From CALAGB01 sp963789565 (GTDB lineage Bacteria > Chloroflexota > Chloroflexia > Thermomicrobiales > Thermomicrobiaceae), in contig CAWBKX010000002.1 in the NCBI GenBank assembly GCA_963789565.1, forward strand, positions 2,976,001 to 3,040,000: a stretch of DNA of 64,000 bases, read 5' to 3'. A program made the translations under genes and the position numbers. Within the stretch, counting starts at the first letter, position 1, and the number at the start of each line of letters is the position of its first letter. Below the pieces are notes generated by a model. That model was not told the origin of the DNA, searched no databases, and saw nothing but the letters and a program-made list of their open reading frames with translations. This document shows positions 26,402-36,445 of the stretch, one piece after another.

Positions 26402-27370
26402 TCAGAGCGCGGCAATTTGGGGGATGATGGCGCTCCCGATGAGCTCGAGTGCTTCCATATCCTCCTGATCGTGGGTCTGCAGCATGATCCGTGATACGCC
26501 GAGGTCTGCCCGCGCCTTGATCGATTCAATGACCTCGTCCGGAGTTCCGACGAGCCAACCGCGCTCTCGCATGCGCTGCAGGATCTCGTCGACCGAAAGC
26601 CCCTGCATGGACGGCACGACGTTCTGAATGCGTGCGGCACGCTCGCGCAAATCTGCGTCATTGGCGCCAACAATGTGCCCGAGCATGACTGAGCGAGCAA
26701 TTTCGGAGCTGTCGCGACCAATATCCTGACAATGCCGATCGAGGACTTCCGCCTTGTGGCGATATTCGTCGAGCGATGACGCCGTCGCGTTCCATTCGTC
26801 GGCGAAGCGGGCCACCATGCGCAGCGTTCGCTTCTCGCCAGAACCGCCAATCATCATCGGCACGCCCCCCGAGCGGACGGGTACTGGTCGCATCTGCGCG
26901 TCTTCCAGACGGAACTGCTCGCCGGGGTAGGAGACGATATCCCCTGTCCACAGAAGCTTGATGACTTCGATTGCTTCTTCGAGCCGATCCATGCGCTCCT
27001 TCAGTGGCGGGAGCGGGAATCCGAACGAGCGATGCTCGTGTTCGTTCCATCCTGCTCCGACGCCGAGCCAAAACCTGCCATTGGAGAGATTGTCGAGCGC
27101 CACCGCGTCTTTGGCCAACATGACTGGATGCCGGAAGGTCGTTGGTGAGACGAGCGCACCGAATTCGAGCTTCGAGTCACGAGCCGCCACCGCCGTCAAT
27201 GACGGCCAGAGGGCGAGCTGATCTCGATCGATGACGCCCATCACTGAGAACATGTGGTCGGAACGCCAGATCGAGTCAAAGCCGCTCGTTTCAGCCGTCT
27301 CGATCAGGCGAAACCAACGCTGCCAGGTGAGCCCTTCCTGGGCCTCAATCATCACGCCAAGTCGTACCAT
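26402..27370 (-). CDS. LLM-class F420-type oxidoreductase
   Basis: A 322-residue TIM-barrel flavin/F420 enzyme of the luciferase-like monooxygenase superfamily. Diagnostic segments are SIWRSDHMFS, LGVGAGWNEHEH and PMMIGGSGEKRTL. Members oxidise or reduce diverse small molecules with F420 or FMN; the substrate is not predictable. Start at ATG 27370 behind GGAGGC; the reading frame continues upstream but that part is not credible. Divergent from the next gene, a related LLM protein, with 156 bp between them. Confidence 0.9.
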   Translation of the reverse strand: MVRLGVMIEAQEGLTWQRWFRLIETAETSGFDSIWRSDHMFSVMGVIDRDQLALWPSLTAVAARDSKLEFGALVSPTTFRHPVMLAKDAVALDNLSNGRFWLGVGAGWNEHEHRSFGFPLPPLKERMDRLEEAIEVIKLLWTGDIVSYPGEQFRLEDAQMRPVPVRSGGVPMMIGGSGEKRTLRMVARFADEWNATASSLDEYRHKAEVLDRHCQDIGRDSSEIARSVMLGHIVGANDADLRERAARIQNVVPSMQGLSVDEILQRMRERGWLVGTPDEVIESIKARADLGVSRIMLQTHDQEDMEALELIGSAIIPQIAAL

Positions 27371-27526
27371 CGGGCCTCCGTCTAAATCTTTCCGCCGCGA
27401 TTGACGGCGGTCCATTCGGTATGAGACGGTGATTGTCGCCTGAATCGCCAGTGACTGTCCAGAGGTTCGCGGCGGGGATAAGGAAATCGCAACCTCTATC
27501 GAATTGAGGGGAACGGGGTAACGATC

Positions 27527-28447
27527 GTGACAGACTCGAATCGTCTCAACCTGGGCATCATCCTGCCGGTGGCCGAGTTCTTCATGGACGGTGAGACGCC
27601 TCGCTGGAACGACCTGTTGGCGATGACGCTCAAGGCCGAAGAGGTGGGATTTGACTCGGTATGGATCGTCGATCACTTGATCGTCGCGCAAGAAGGATGC
27701 GAGACGATCGGTGTGTGGGAGTGCTGGTCACTCCTCGCGGCACTGGCAGCGACTACTCGGAGAATAGATCTCGGCACATTGGTCAGCTGCTCCAGTTTTC
27801 GTAATCCCGCTCTTCTGGCCAAGATGGCGGAAACCGTCGACGAGATCAGCGCAGGCCGACTGATTCTTGGCCTGGGAGCTGGAAACCACGAACCGGAGTA
27901 TCACGCGTTTGGTTTTCCCTGGGATCACCGCGCCAGTCGCTTCGAGGAGGCGATTCAGATCATCCATCCGCTGCTGCACACGGGACGCGTCAATTTCACC
28001 GGCCGGTTCTATCGTGCGGAGGACTGCATGCTGCGGCCACGAGGCCCGCGCACCGATGGACCGCCGATCATGATCGGGACCACCGGCGATCGCATGCTGA
28101 AACTCACGGCCCGCTATGCCGACACCTGGAACGTCTATTATTCCGCGAATCGCAATCGCGCCAACTGCATCCCTGATCTGCGGGAAAGGGTGGATGCGGC
28201 CTGCCGCGCCGAAGGGCGCGACCCTGCAACGCTTGAGCGCACGGCGGCGGTTTTGGTTTCCGGCATCGATCTCGACTGCCGCAGGGAGCGCCCGGATTGG
28301 ATACTCGCTGGTTCAGCCGAGGAGATCGCCAAGGAGTTTCGTGCCTATCAGCGCGAGGGGATCAGCCACCTGCAGATTCGCGTCGAACCCAACACAGTCG
28401 AAGGCATCGAGTCGCTCGAGCCGGTGGTGCGGATGGTGAGAGGATAA
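27527..28447 (+). CDS. LLM-class flavin-dependent oxidoreductase
   Basis: A 306-residue luciferase-like TIM-barrel protein with SVWIVDHLIV, LGLGAGNHEPEY and PIMIGTTGDRML. It is a distant paralogue of the divergent neighbour; the pair probably arose by an old duplication. The GTG start at 27527 follows GAGGGGAACGGGG. Substrate unknown. Confidence 0.9.
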   Translation: MTDSNRLNLGIILPVAEFFMDGETPRWNDLLAMTLKAEEVGFDSVWIVDHLIVAQEGCETIGVWECWSLLAALAATTRRIDLGTLVSCSSFRNPALLAKMAETVDEISAGRLILGLGAGNHEPEYHAFGFPWDHRASRFEEAIQIIHPLLHTGRVNFTGRFYRAEDCMLRPRGPRTDGPPIMIGTTGDRMLKLTARYADTWNVYYSANRNRANCIPDLRERVDAACRAEGRDPATLERTAAVLVSGIDLDCRRERPDWILAGSAEEIAKEFRAYQREGISHLQIRVEPNTVEGIESLEPVVRMVRG

Positions 28448-28474
28448 CGGCGGCGGGCTAAGGACGAACAGAAA

Positions 28475-28493
28475 GGGCGACGTAGCGTCGCCC
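28475..28493. terminator. Hairpin between convergent genes
   Basis: GGGCGACG (28475-28482) pairs perfectly with CGTCGCCC (28486-28493) across a 3-base loop. On the minus strand it is followed by CTTTCTGTT, so it may end the leftward ybaB transcript; there is no T-run on the + side. Confidence 0.45.
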
Positions 28494-28528
28494 GAATCGT
28501 TCGCGGGTTGGTTTGACGACGCAAAAAC

Positions 28529-28831
28529 CTACATCAAACCAGGGATATTGATGCCGCCCGTGATGGCGCCCATCTTTTCAGAGGCGAGATCCTCGGCCGA
28601 CTTCATCGCTTCCTGAATCGCCGCCAGCACCATGTCTTCGAGCATCTCGATGTCCTGTGGGTCGACGGCGTCCGGATCAATCTTGACCGACTGCACGGTG
28701 CGGAGCCCATTGACCGAGACCCGCACGGCGCCACCGCCAGCGGTCCCCTCAACGGTCGTCTCTTCGAGTTCCTGCTGCATCTTCTGAATTCGGTTTTGCA
28801 TCTGCTGGAGCATCTTCATGTTCGGCTGCAT
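28529..28831 (-). CDS. ybaB: YbaB/EbfC family nucleoid-associated protein
   Basis: A 100-residue protein with the YbaB pattern: an N-terminal coiled-coil (QNRIQKMQQELEETTVEG), a Gly/Val-rich beta region (GGGAVRVSVNGLRTVQSVKID) and a C-terminal helix. It forms dimers that bind and bridge DNA. It is usually next to dnaX-recR; here it lies 79 bp after recN in the same direction, still in a recombination context. Confidence 0.9.
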   Translation of the reverse strand: MQPNMKMLQQMQNRIQKMQQELEETTVEGTAGGGAVRVSVNGLRTVQSVKIDPDAVDPQDIEMLEDMVLAAIQEAMKSAEDLASEKMGAITGGINIPGLM

Positions 28832-28910
28832 GCGGTCCTCCTGGATGAATCAGCGTGAAACGGGTGCGATTACGTCACCATCGGCGAGTATACCATCGAC
28901 TTATTCGGCC

Positions 28911-30692
28911 TTAGGCGATGGTTGTAGCCGTGGCGCGATCGCGCTTCGATTGGTCGATACGTTCGAGCATGGCACGAGCGTTTTGCCGTGATTCGGTTGT
29001 AGGTGGATGCCCATCCAACATGGCCGCGAGTTCGTCCAGGCGCTCGTCTGGTTCGAGAAGATCAATTCGCGTTTCTGTGCGGCCCAAATCTTCGAGCTTG
29101 GTAATTTTGAAGTGGCTCTCGGCGAATCCGGCAACTTGCGCCAGGTGGCTGATCACCAACACCTGGTGCCGCTTGCCGAGACCCCAGAGCTTTTCCCCCA
29201 CCGGTTGCCCGCTCCGTCCACCGACGCCCACGTCCACTTCGTCGAAGACCAACGTCGGTGTGGCGTCCTCTGAGGAGAGGATCGATTTCAGGGCGAGCAT
29301 CAGGCGCGCCATCTCTCCGCCGGAGGCGATGCGCCCGAGCGGACGCGGCGTCTCTCCCGCGTTCGGTGCGATAAGGAATTCGACGCGGTCGACCCCAGTG
29401 GCGTCGAACGGCAGGTCGTTCGTCTGGCCGTCAAGCGTCACGGGGATGCGCGAAGATCCACTGAGTGGCGCAAAGTCTACCTCGAACTGAGCACGTCCCA
29501 TGTTCAGCTCGACCATGGCGCGCTCGACTTGCTCCCTCAGCGCGGGCGCCGCTGCCCGTCGTTGCGCCGCGAGTCTTGCGGCTGCGTCGCCCATCTTGCG
29601 CCGCAGCGCTGCGGACTCTTCGCGCAGACCTTCGACGCGCTGTTCGCTGTTCTCCAGGTCGTTGAGCTCCTCAGAAGCGCGGTCCAGATAGGCGATGACC
29701 TCGCCGACCGTCGCACCGTACTTGCGTTTGAGCTGTTTGAGCAGCGCGAGTCGATCTTCGATGACCTCGAGTCGTTCGGGATCCGCCTCGATGCGATCGG
29801 CGTATCCACGAATGGTGAGCGCGTGCTCTTCGAGCAAGAACAGAATCTCACGCATCTGTGAAGCAAGAGGCTCACTCTCTCGATCAATGCGGGACAGTTC
29901 CTCAATGCGCTCCACGGCGATACGCAGATTGTCGAGCGCGCCTGTTACCGGCTCGGCGCTGGCTTCGTCTCCACCATCGAGCAACTGTGAGGCTTCCGCG
30001 GCCAGCAGTGCCAGTCGTTCCGAGTTGGCCAGGACGTCGCGTTCGCGTTCGAGGTCCTCTTCTTCATTCGCCGTCAGGTGCGCCGACTCGATTTCCTCCG
30101 CCTGGAAGCGGAGCATGTCCAGGCGCTGGGCTCGTTCGCGCTCGTTGGCCTGAATGTCGGAAATGCGACGCGCAATCGCCTCATATTCTCGGTGCACCGT
30201 CGCGAATTGATCGCGAAGCTCTCCTGACGCCGCAAAGTGATCGAGCAGGTCGAGGTGGACCGAAGGACGCAGCAATGAGAGGTGCTCGCTCTGTCCGTGA
30301 ATGTCCACCAGAAAGCCGCCTAGCGTCGCCAGGGTCGATGCGGTCACCGTCCGTCCATTTACGCGTGCCACGCTGCGGCCGTTGGCGTTGATGTCTCGGC
30401 TGAGAATCAGGCAACCGTCCTCCAGTTCGAGGCCGTTGTCGGTCAGGCACTGTCGGAAGTCTGCGCGCGCTGACATGGATTGCGCGTCGAAGAGCGCTTC
30501 GACCCAAGCGCTCGACGCGCCCGTGCGGACGAGATCGGAGGAGACGCGCGCGCCAAGAACGGCGCCGAGCGCGTCGATGATGATCGACTTGCCCGCGCCG
30601 GTTTCGCCGGTCAGCGCGTTGAAACCGGGCGAAAACGCGATGCGTAGATCGCGGATAATGGCGAAATCTCGGATAGCCAGTTCGAGCAGCAT
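28911..30692 (-). CDS. recN: DNA repair protein RecN
   Basis: A 593-residue SMC-like ATPase for double-strand-break repair. The N-terminus carries Walker A GETGAGKS (about residues 29-36), a long coiled-coil follows (about 150-380), and the C-terminus holds the signature/Walker B region (GGEMARLML, LVFDEVDVGVGG) and the switch QVLVISHLAQVA. Length is normal for RecN. Probably co-transcribed with ybaB. No LexA-type GAAC-N4-GTTC site was noticed directly upstream, although recN is often SOS-controlled. Confidence 0.95.
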   Translation of the reverse strand: MLLELAIRDFAIIRDLRIAFSPGFNALTGETGAGKSIIIDALGAVLGARVSSDLVRTGASSAWVEALFDAQSMSARADFRQCLTDNGLELEDGCLILSRDINANGRSVARVNGRTVTASTLATLGGFLVDIHGQSEHLSLLRPSVHLDLLDHFAASGELRDQFATVHREYEAIARRISDIQANERERAQRLDMLRFQAEEIESAHLTANEEEDLERERDVLANSERLALLAAEASQLLDGGDEASAEPVTGALDNLRIAVERIEELSRIDRESEPLASQMREILFLLEEHALTIRGYADRIEADPERLEVIEDRLALLKQLKRKYGATVGEVIAYLDRASEELNDLENSEQRVEGLREESAALRRKMGDAAARLAAQRRAAAPALREQVERAMVELNMGRAQFEVDFAPLSGSSRIPVTLDGQTNDLPFDATGVDRVEFLIAPNAGETPRPLGRIASGGEMARLMLALKSILSSEDATPTLVFDEVDVGVGGRSGQPVGEKLWGLGKRHQVLVISHLAQVAGFAESHFKITKLEDLGRTETRIDLLEPDERLDELAAMLDGHPPTTESRQNARAMLERIDQSKRDRATATTIA

Positions 30693-30884
30693 GGTGGTCT
30701 AGTGGTCCCTCCGGGCCGCGGAAATGACGGCTGCCAGGCGATTCAGCGGACGACGTAATTATACCGTCGCGGCACGAGTGTCGATCCATGAATCGAATCG
30801 GCACACGTGTTTGCAGCGCAAACACACTTCCGGACGTATCGGTGGCACAATTGCGGGCGAATTCGACGACGGAGGAGATGCGGC

Positions 30885-31694
30885 TTGTTCCACTTCACCA
30901 TTAATATGGACCCGAACATCGCGACGATCGGGCGGTTCACCATTGCCTGGCACGCGGTAGCCATTCTGGTCGCGATCGTGCTGGCGGTCGTGCTGGTTCG
31001 CTTGGAGTTCCTGCGCAAGAATCTCTCGCTCGAGCATTGGGACAACATCGTCTACATTACGGTGGCAGGTGGGATCATCGGCGCACGGCTCTTTTTCATC
31101 TTCGATCACCCGACCCAGAACTTTAGACATCCAGCGCAGATGTTTCAGCTCTGGAACGGCGGCCTTGCGGTGTACGGAGCCGTCATCGGGGGATTTATCA
31201 CCGTCCTGGCGTTGTGCCGCTATTACAAGCTGCCGTCACTCCAGGTCATTGATGCCGTCGCTCCGGGCCTGATCCTGGCGCAGGCGTTTGGCCGCATCGG
31301 CTGCCTCATCAACGGCGATGCCTGGGGTGCCAAGACCACCTCCTTCTTCTCCGTGACCTACACGAACAGCCAGGATCTGCTGCCTCCGAACCTTCTTAAC
31401 GTGCGCACGTTTCCCTATCCGGTCTACGACGCCATCATCAACGTTGCGATCTTCGCCATCATCTGGCAGCTGCGCAAACGCAATGTGCCGAATGGCGTCT
31501 CGTTCGCGTTGTTCGGCGCGCTGTACGCTGGTTCGCGCTTCATGATCAGCTACATGCGTCAGGAGCGCGTCTGGTTCTGGGGACTGCAGGAGGCACAGGT
31601 CGTGGCCATCATGGCGCTGATCGCTTCGGTCGTGGCGTTGGTCATCCTGCTGCGCCGCGCGCACTCGCCGATGACGGTTGCCGCTGCCCCGTAG
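30885..31694 (+). CDS. lgt: Prolipoprotein diacylglyceryl transferase
   Basis: A 269-residue, seven-helix membrane enzyme that adds diacylglyceryl to the lipobox Cys of preprolipoproteins. The signature GRIGCLINGDAWG and the HG-like GGLAVYGAVIGG segments are present, as is SRFMISYMRQ near the end. Start set at TTG 30885 since GGAGGAG stands 6 bases before it; ATG 30906 lacks a site. Substrates in this window include the lipoprotein-like ActE and ActB1. Confidence 0.93.
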   Translation: MFHFTINMDPNIATIGRFTIAWHAVAILVAIVLAVVLVRLEFLRKNLSLEHWDNIVYITVAGGIIGARLFFIFDHPTQNFRHPAQMFQLWNGGLAVYGAVIGGFITVLALCRYYKLPSLQVIDAVAPGLILAQAFGRIGCLINGDAWGAKTTSFFSVTYTNSQDLLPPNLLNVRTFPYPVYDAIINVAIFAIIWQLRKRNVPNGVSFALFGALYAGSRFMISYMRQERVWFWGLQEAQVVAIMALIASVVALVILLRRAHSPMTVAAAP

Positions 31695-31809
31695 ATCCTC
31701 CGCGACCTGGCTGTCGCACGGCTCGTGGATTCCGTGCACGTCGGCATGCCGAATCGAGACTGACGCTCGCGCATTTCCCCGGCGGGTGAACATTTGAAGG
31801 GCGGCACAG

Positions 31810-32973
31810 GTGGATTTCGCGCTGACCGAGACGCAGGAGCGAATCGTCCAAGAGGCCGCTGAACTTGCGTCCGGCTTTACACTCGACTATTGGCGCGAGA
31901 AAGATCGAATCGACGCGTATCCGTCCGAGTTCGTGGAAGCATTCGCCGAAGCAGGCTGGTTCGGCACCATCATCCCACCCCGCTATGGCGGCAAGGGACT
32001 TGGGATCACCGAAGCGGCACTCCTGCTGCACGCCATCTGCGTGACGGGCGCGGGGACCAGCGGCGCGTCGCCGATCCATCTGGCGATCTTCCCGCCATAC
32101 CCCATCATGAAGCATGGATCTGAGGCGATGCAAAAGCGCTATCTGCCTGACCTTGCAACCGGCGATCTGCGCATGGCCTTCGGCGTTACCGAGGCGAACG
32201 CGGGACTCGACACGTCGCGCATCGAGACGCGGGCCGAGCGCCGTGGCGATCGCTGGATCCTGAGCGGAGCCAAAGCGTGGTTGTCGAATGGTCAGCATAC
32301 GCAGAAGGCGTTGATCCTGGCGCGCACCTCGCCGCGCGACGACGCCAGGCCGTTCCTTGGATTGACCCTCTTCTTCATCGACCTCGATCCAGAGCACTGC
32401 ACATTGACTGTCATCGACAAGCTGGGTCGTAACACGGTCGACTCGAATGAACTGGTGATCTCAGATCTCGAGGTTGCCGACGAAGACGTGATCGGTGAAG
32501 TGGGACGCGGTTTCTATCATCTTCTGGGCGGATTGAACGCGGAACGTATCGTAATCGCCATGGAAGCGGTGGGCATTGGTCGGGCTGCATTGCGCCTGGC
32601 GAGCAACTACGCCCGTGAGCGCAGCGTCTTCGGCCGATCTATCGGTCAGAATCAGGCAGTTGCGCACCCGTTGGCCCGCGCCTGGGCGGACCTGGCGGCG
32701 GCCGAAATGATGGCCATGAAAGCCGCCTGGCTCTTCGATCGCGGGCAGCCATGCGGCGCTGAAGCCAACGCGGCTAAGCTCCTGGCCTCTGACGCCGGTT
32801 TTGCCGCCTGCGACGCGGCCGTGCAGACGTACGGCGGGCGTGGTTATCGCAAGGACTATCACGTCGAACGACTGTGGCGCGAGGTGCGACTGTATCGGAT
32901 CGTGCCCGTGACGCAGGAGCTCGTGCTCAACTATCTCTCCGAGCACGTGCTCAACCTGCCGAAGTCGTACTAG
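31810..32973 (+). CDS. Acyl-CoA dehydrogenase family protein
   Basis: A 387-residue FAD enzyme with the three ACAD domains: helical (1-120), beta (about 125-225; AFGVTEANAGLDTS binds FAD) and C-terminal helical (about 240-385; RSVFGRSIGQNQAV and QTYGGRGYRKDYHVERLWRE). It catalyses alpha,beta-dehydrogenation of an acyl-CoA; chain preference unknown. The GTG start at 31810 is preceded by GAAGGGCGG. It stands alone, 115 bp after lgt. Confidence 0.93.
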   Translation: MDFALTETQERIVQEAAELASGFTLDYWREKDRIDAYPSEFVEAFAEAGWFGTIIPPRYGGKGLGITEAALLLHAICVTGAGTSGASPIHLAIFPPYPIMKHGSEAMQKRYLPDLATGDLRMAFGVTEANAGLDTSRIETRAERRGDRWILSGAKAWLSNGQHTQKALILARTSPRDDARPFLGLTLFFIDLDPEHCTLTVIDKLGRNTVDSNELVISDLEVADEDVIGEVGRGFYHLLGGLNAERIVIAMEAVGIGRAALRLASNYARERSVFGRSIGQNQAVAHPLARAWADLAAAEMMAMKAAWLFDRGQPCGAEANAAKLLASDAGFAACDAAVQTYGGRGYRKDYHVERLWREVRLYRIVPVTQELVLNYLSEHVLNLPKSY

Positions 32974-33632
32974 ATCGGCGTGCCGGGTGGAACGTATATC
33001 CCATACCGACAGACCGTGCGAAACCCCATGCGCCGGTAGACTGGATACCCCATGTCCGAGGCACTCAGTACGATCGCCGTGCACCCGCGTTTGAGCGCCT
33101 CTGCGACGGCCGCCCAGGTCATCTCGGTGCCGAAGCCCCGTCGACGATATGTCGGTTCAGTCACCACTCCGTGGATATTACCAACATCTCCCAGACAGCT
33201 GAGGCGCGCCGTGGCTACAGGGATTGCTCCTGCGTAGCCGACCAGCAGCGCGACCTCGGGGTCAGTCGCCGCCGCCAACGATGGCACCCAGCGGCGACCG
33301 GTTTCCGAAGTGCGCATGAAGTCCTCGTACTGGTGCTCGTTTTCGACGAGTTCGACGGAGAGGTCGGTCGCACGAAGTTCAACGTTGGGAATCGGAAACA
33401 GAAGCATCTGCGGTTCATTCTCATAGACGACCCACTGTCGCGCTCCCAACCATTCCTCGAGCTCGTCATTGGTGCCCGACTCGACCGAAATTGCAAATGC
33501 TTCGGCTCCGAAAAACCCTTCGGACAGTTCAAGGATGTCGTCGACATTGGCGGGGCCGTAGACGAAGACGTAGTTATCGTCGACGTCTCCTTCATCCATG
33601 GCGGCGAACAACAAACCGGCATGTTCCTCCAT
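32970..33632 (-). CDS. GNAT-family N-acetyltransferase
   Basis: The C-terminal half is a typical GNAT acetyl-CoA domain: IHGVVTEPTYRRRGFGTEMTWA gives the pyrophosphate-binding R-x-x-G-x-G/A motif, followed by GCTAIVLSASDMGYPVYRRMGF. The N-terminal half fits a degenerate GNAT domain. Start chosen at ATG 33632 with GAGGGTG 7 bases upstream, giving 220 residues; the open frame continues to ATG 33815 (281 residues) behind GGCGGAG, so the N-terminus is uncertain. It overlaps the end of the acyl-CoA dehydrogenase gene by 4 bases, tail to tail. Confidence 0.85.
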   Translation of the reverse strand: MEEHAGLLFAAMDEGDVDDNYVFVYGPANVDDILELSEGFFGAEAFAISVESGTNDELEEWLGARQWVVYENEPQMLLFPIPNVELRATDLSVELVENEHQYEDFMRTSETGRRWVPSLAAATDPEVALLVGYAGAIPVATARLSCLGDVGNIHGVVTEPTYRRRGFGTEMTWAAVAEALKRGCTAIVLSASDMGYPVYRRMGFRTVCRYGIYVPPGTPI

Positions 33633-33834
33633 ACGGACACCCTCAGATTGGTATTTTTGCAATGGAGAGGGTTGGAGCACTGAGCGACGCACAAGCCCTC
33701 GGTCACGTTCATCATCAGCCAATGAGACTCCATATCCTGGCTTGCTTCCGTTTCGACAAGGAGTGAGTCTAACCGAAATCCAACGAACGTTGAGATGTGG
33801 GTTTCCATTCGTCATGGTCAACTCCGCCATCATC

Positions 33835-35073
33835 CTATGAGGTCGCTTGCGCGACGGACGGCATGTCACGGAATGCGGGTAGGGTAGCCAGGATCGCGAC
33901 ATGAACGGCGCAGGCGCAAGCGATGATGACAACGGTGGGAACCAAACCGGGGCCGGCCAGGAGGAAACCTCCAATGATCGTGCCGACTGGGAGCGTGCCA
34001 ACCGCGATGGCATTGGCGGTGCCGAAGACCCTTCCGCGCATGCCTGCCGGAGTTCGCTCCTGATACATCGAAATGAGGAGCGGGTTGATTGGTTCAAAGC
34101 AGAAGGACTCGATAGCGATGGCCGCGAGCAATACGGGAAGTGCGGGGAGCAACACCATGATCCACAACGCGACGGCGCGGGCCGCGAATCCCCCGACAAA
34201 GATCACGCGATATGGGATGCGCGTTCCGAAGAGCGTGTAGAGACCGAGTCCGGCCAGACAGCCCGCGGCAAGTGCCGAGAACATCAGGCCGAGCGAGACA
34301 GCGTTGCCGTATACCTGTCGCGCATAGACGGGATAGACGATGGTGTAAAGGGGCTCGGCGACCAGGCTCCCGATCGAGGACATGATCATCAGCCACAAAA
34401 GGAGACTGTCGCTCTTTATGTATTTTAGGCCGGCAAGCACATCGCCGAACATCGACCCGCCCGCAGTTTCGCTCGGCTGCGTCACATGGGGGATCCCAAC
34501 GAGAACGAGGAGCGCCGAGACAGCGAACGTGGCGGCATCGATGAACAGGACGTGACTCGCTCCGACGAGCGAGATGAGAACGCCCGCGATTGGCGGGCCC
34601 AACAGGAGCGCAAGCCGAGGGATGGATTGCACCAGACTGTTGACACGAACCAGCGGCATTCCGGCTTCTTCGGCGAGGTCGGGGATCAGACTGGTGCGCG
34701 CGATTCTCCCTGGCTGGTTGACGAGCGATGCCAGGAAGACGAGCACGAGGAGCTGCCAGAACCTGGTGCCCAACGTCAGATAGACGAGCGGGATTGCTCC
34801 GACCACCACGCCACTGCCGAGATCGGCAAGGACGCTGCTCGACTTGTAGCCCAGGCGATCGACCAGGACTCCGCCGAAGAGACCGGCGAAAAGGATTGGA
34901 ACTGTATCGACGGCCAGCGTGATACCGGCCTTCGAGGCGCTTCCCGTGGTCTGCAATACGAACCAGGGCAGCGCGACCAAGGTGAGCATTGAGCCGAACT
35001 CGGAAACGGCGTTGGCGGCCAGCAGCGTGGTCAGCGGTACTCGACGGCCTTGCGCGCACGCCAAGGGATTCAT
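33835..35073 (-). CDS. MFS transporter (tandem copy 2)
   Basis: A 412-residue major facilitator protein with 12 helices, of the macrolide-efflux-like MFS_3 type (motif GVLVDRLGYKSSSVLADL in the first half). It is clearly a paralogue of the gene just upstream: both begin with SEFGSMLTLVALPWFVLQTTGSA-like segments. It overlaps that gene by 4 bp (ATGA), so the two are translated together. Probable drug or metabolite efflux; they might act as a pair. Confidence 0.88.
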   Translation of the reverse strand: MNPLACAQGRRVPLTTLLAANAVSEFGSMLTLVALPWFVLQTTGSASKAGITLAVDTVPILFAGLFGGVLVDRLGYKSSSVLADLGSGVVVGAIPLVYLTLGTRFWQLLVLVFLASLVNQPGRIARTSLIPDLAEEAGMPLVRVNSLVQSIPRLALLLGPPIAGVLISLVGASHVLFIDAATFAVSALLVLVGIPHVTQPSETAGGSMFGDVLAGLKYIKSDSLLLWLMIMSSIGSLVAEPLYTIVYPVYARQVYGNAVSLGLMFSALAAGCLAGLGLYTLFGTRIPYRVIFVGGFAARAVALWIMVLLPALPVLLAAIAIESFCFEPINPLLISMYQERTPAGMRGRVFGTANAIAVGTLPVGTIIGGFLLAGPGLVPTVVIIACACAVHVAILATLPAFRDMPSVAQATS

Positions 35074-36311
35074 GCTTTCGCGTCCATTTTCCGAAGGGAG
35101 GGGACGAGGAAGACGGTGAACGAACCCACCTGAACGACGATGGCGAGCGCCAACACCGTTGGGTGGAACCCGAATGATGAGATGGCGAAGCCGCCCAGCA
35201 CGATCCCGAGTGGTGAGACGAACTGAGTGATGGCCGAGTACGTCGCGAAGACACGACCGCGCATTTTGGCTGGGATGCGTTCATGGCGGATCGTGGTCAT
35301 CATCGGATTGAGTGGCGCGGTGAGCATGCCCATGAAGGCGAACACGGCAAGAACGATTGGAAGAGAGGGATGCGCCGCGAGGGCCCAATAGATGCAGGGC
35401 ATCGCCAGGTATCCGAGATACCAGATCATGCGTCGCGAGAGGCGATGTCCGATGGCTCCATACGCGGCGACGCCTGCCAACGCTCCTACCGCGAAACCGC
35501 TGGCCATCAGACCGAGTACGGTGGCGCTGCCATACTCCTGTTTGGCGAAAACCGGCAATGCGACCGCGAACGCGGGAGCTCCGAGACCGTTGAAGATTCC
35601 AACGACAATGGCCATGTCGCGCAGCAGTGAGTCCGCCTTGAGGAATCGCAGGCCTTCGGCCAGTTGCGTTCGATAGCTCGGTCGATCTGCAGTCTCCGAC
35701 TCCGACGTCAACGCGAAGATCGGCACCAGCGTTCCCACCACCACCGCCGAGAAGACGAACGTCCCCGCATCGATCCACAGCACCCTCGTCGCGCCTTGCC
35801 AGGCGATCAAGAGTCCCGCCAGTGGCGGACCCAGCAGCAACGCCAGGTTCTGAATCGACTCGAAGGCGGCATTCACCCGTTCTAGACGCGTGCCCGCCAA
35901 CTCCGCCAATTCCGGCAACAGTGAGCGACGGGCGGTGAGGCCAGGGATGGCCAGCATCGAACCGACGAAGACCAGCGCCATGAGCACCCCAAAGGGGAGA
36001 CCGACCGTGTAATAGAGGGTGGGGACCAAACCCAACCCGATGGCACTGACGATGTCAGCCAGCACACTCGAGCGACGATAGCCGAGGCGATCGACGACGG
36101 TGCCGCCGAAGATGCCGACGAAGAAGCCGGGGATGGCGACCGAGAAGCCGGTGAGACCGGTGCGGGCGGCGCTCCCGGTGGTCTGCAGCACGAACCACGG
36201 CAAGGCGATCAGCGTCAGCATGCTGCCGATCTCGGAGACCGTGCTCGCCGCCAGCAGCGCCATCAGAGGTGCGCGCCGTCGCACGATTGTTTGATTTTGC
36301 ACCTGTTCCAT
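35070..36311 (-). CDS. MFS transporter (tandem copy 1)
   Basis: A 413-residue, 12-helix MFS protein with the matching segment SEIGSMLTLIALPWFVLQTT and motif A GTVVDRLGYRRSSVLAD. It leads the two-gene unit. Start at ATG 36311 behind GAGGAACG; ATG 36332 is also in frame. Similarity to the next gene runs over the whole length by eye, pointing to tandem duplication and divergence. Confidence 0.88.
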   Translation of the reverse strand: MEQVQNQTIVRRRAPLMALLAASTVSEIGSMLTLIALPWFVLQTTGSAARTGLTGFSVAIPGFFVGIFGGTVVDRLGYRRSSVLADIVSAIGLGLVPTLYYTVGLPFGVLMALVFVGSMLAIPGLTARRSLLPELAELAGTRLERVNAAFESIQNLALLLGPPLAGLLIAWQGATRVLWIDAGTFVFSAVVVGTLVPIFALTSESETADRPSYRTQLAEGLRFLKADSLLRDMAIVVGIFNGLGAPAFAVALPVFAKQEYGSATVLGLMASGFAVGALAGVAAYGAIGHRLSRRMIWYLGYLAMPCIYWALAAHPSLPIVLAVFAFMGMLTAPLNPMMTTIRHERIPAKMRGRVFATYSAITQFVSPLGIVLGGFAISSFGFHPTVLALAIVVQVGSFTVFLVPSLRKMDAKA

Positions 36312-36445
36312 CTCGTCGTTCCTCGTTTTCATACCGTCAGGGACAATGCGATCCCCGGCGACGACCGAATCACTGAAACTCCGGATCGTCGAACGTAACT
36401 ATCGTAAGGTTGATGAGCGTGTGTTCGGTTAGCTGAACGGGTTCG

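Noticed and set aside
33215..33808. Second minus-strand frame in the GNAT gene, possible frameshift
   Set aside because: Only the frame ending at 32970 carries GNAT motifs; the other frame shows no family pattern, so a frameshift is not needed.
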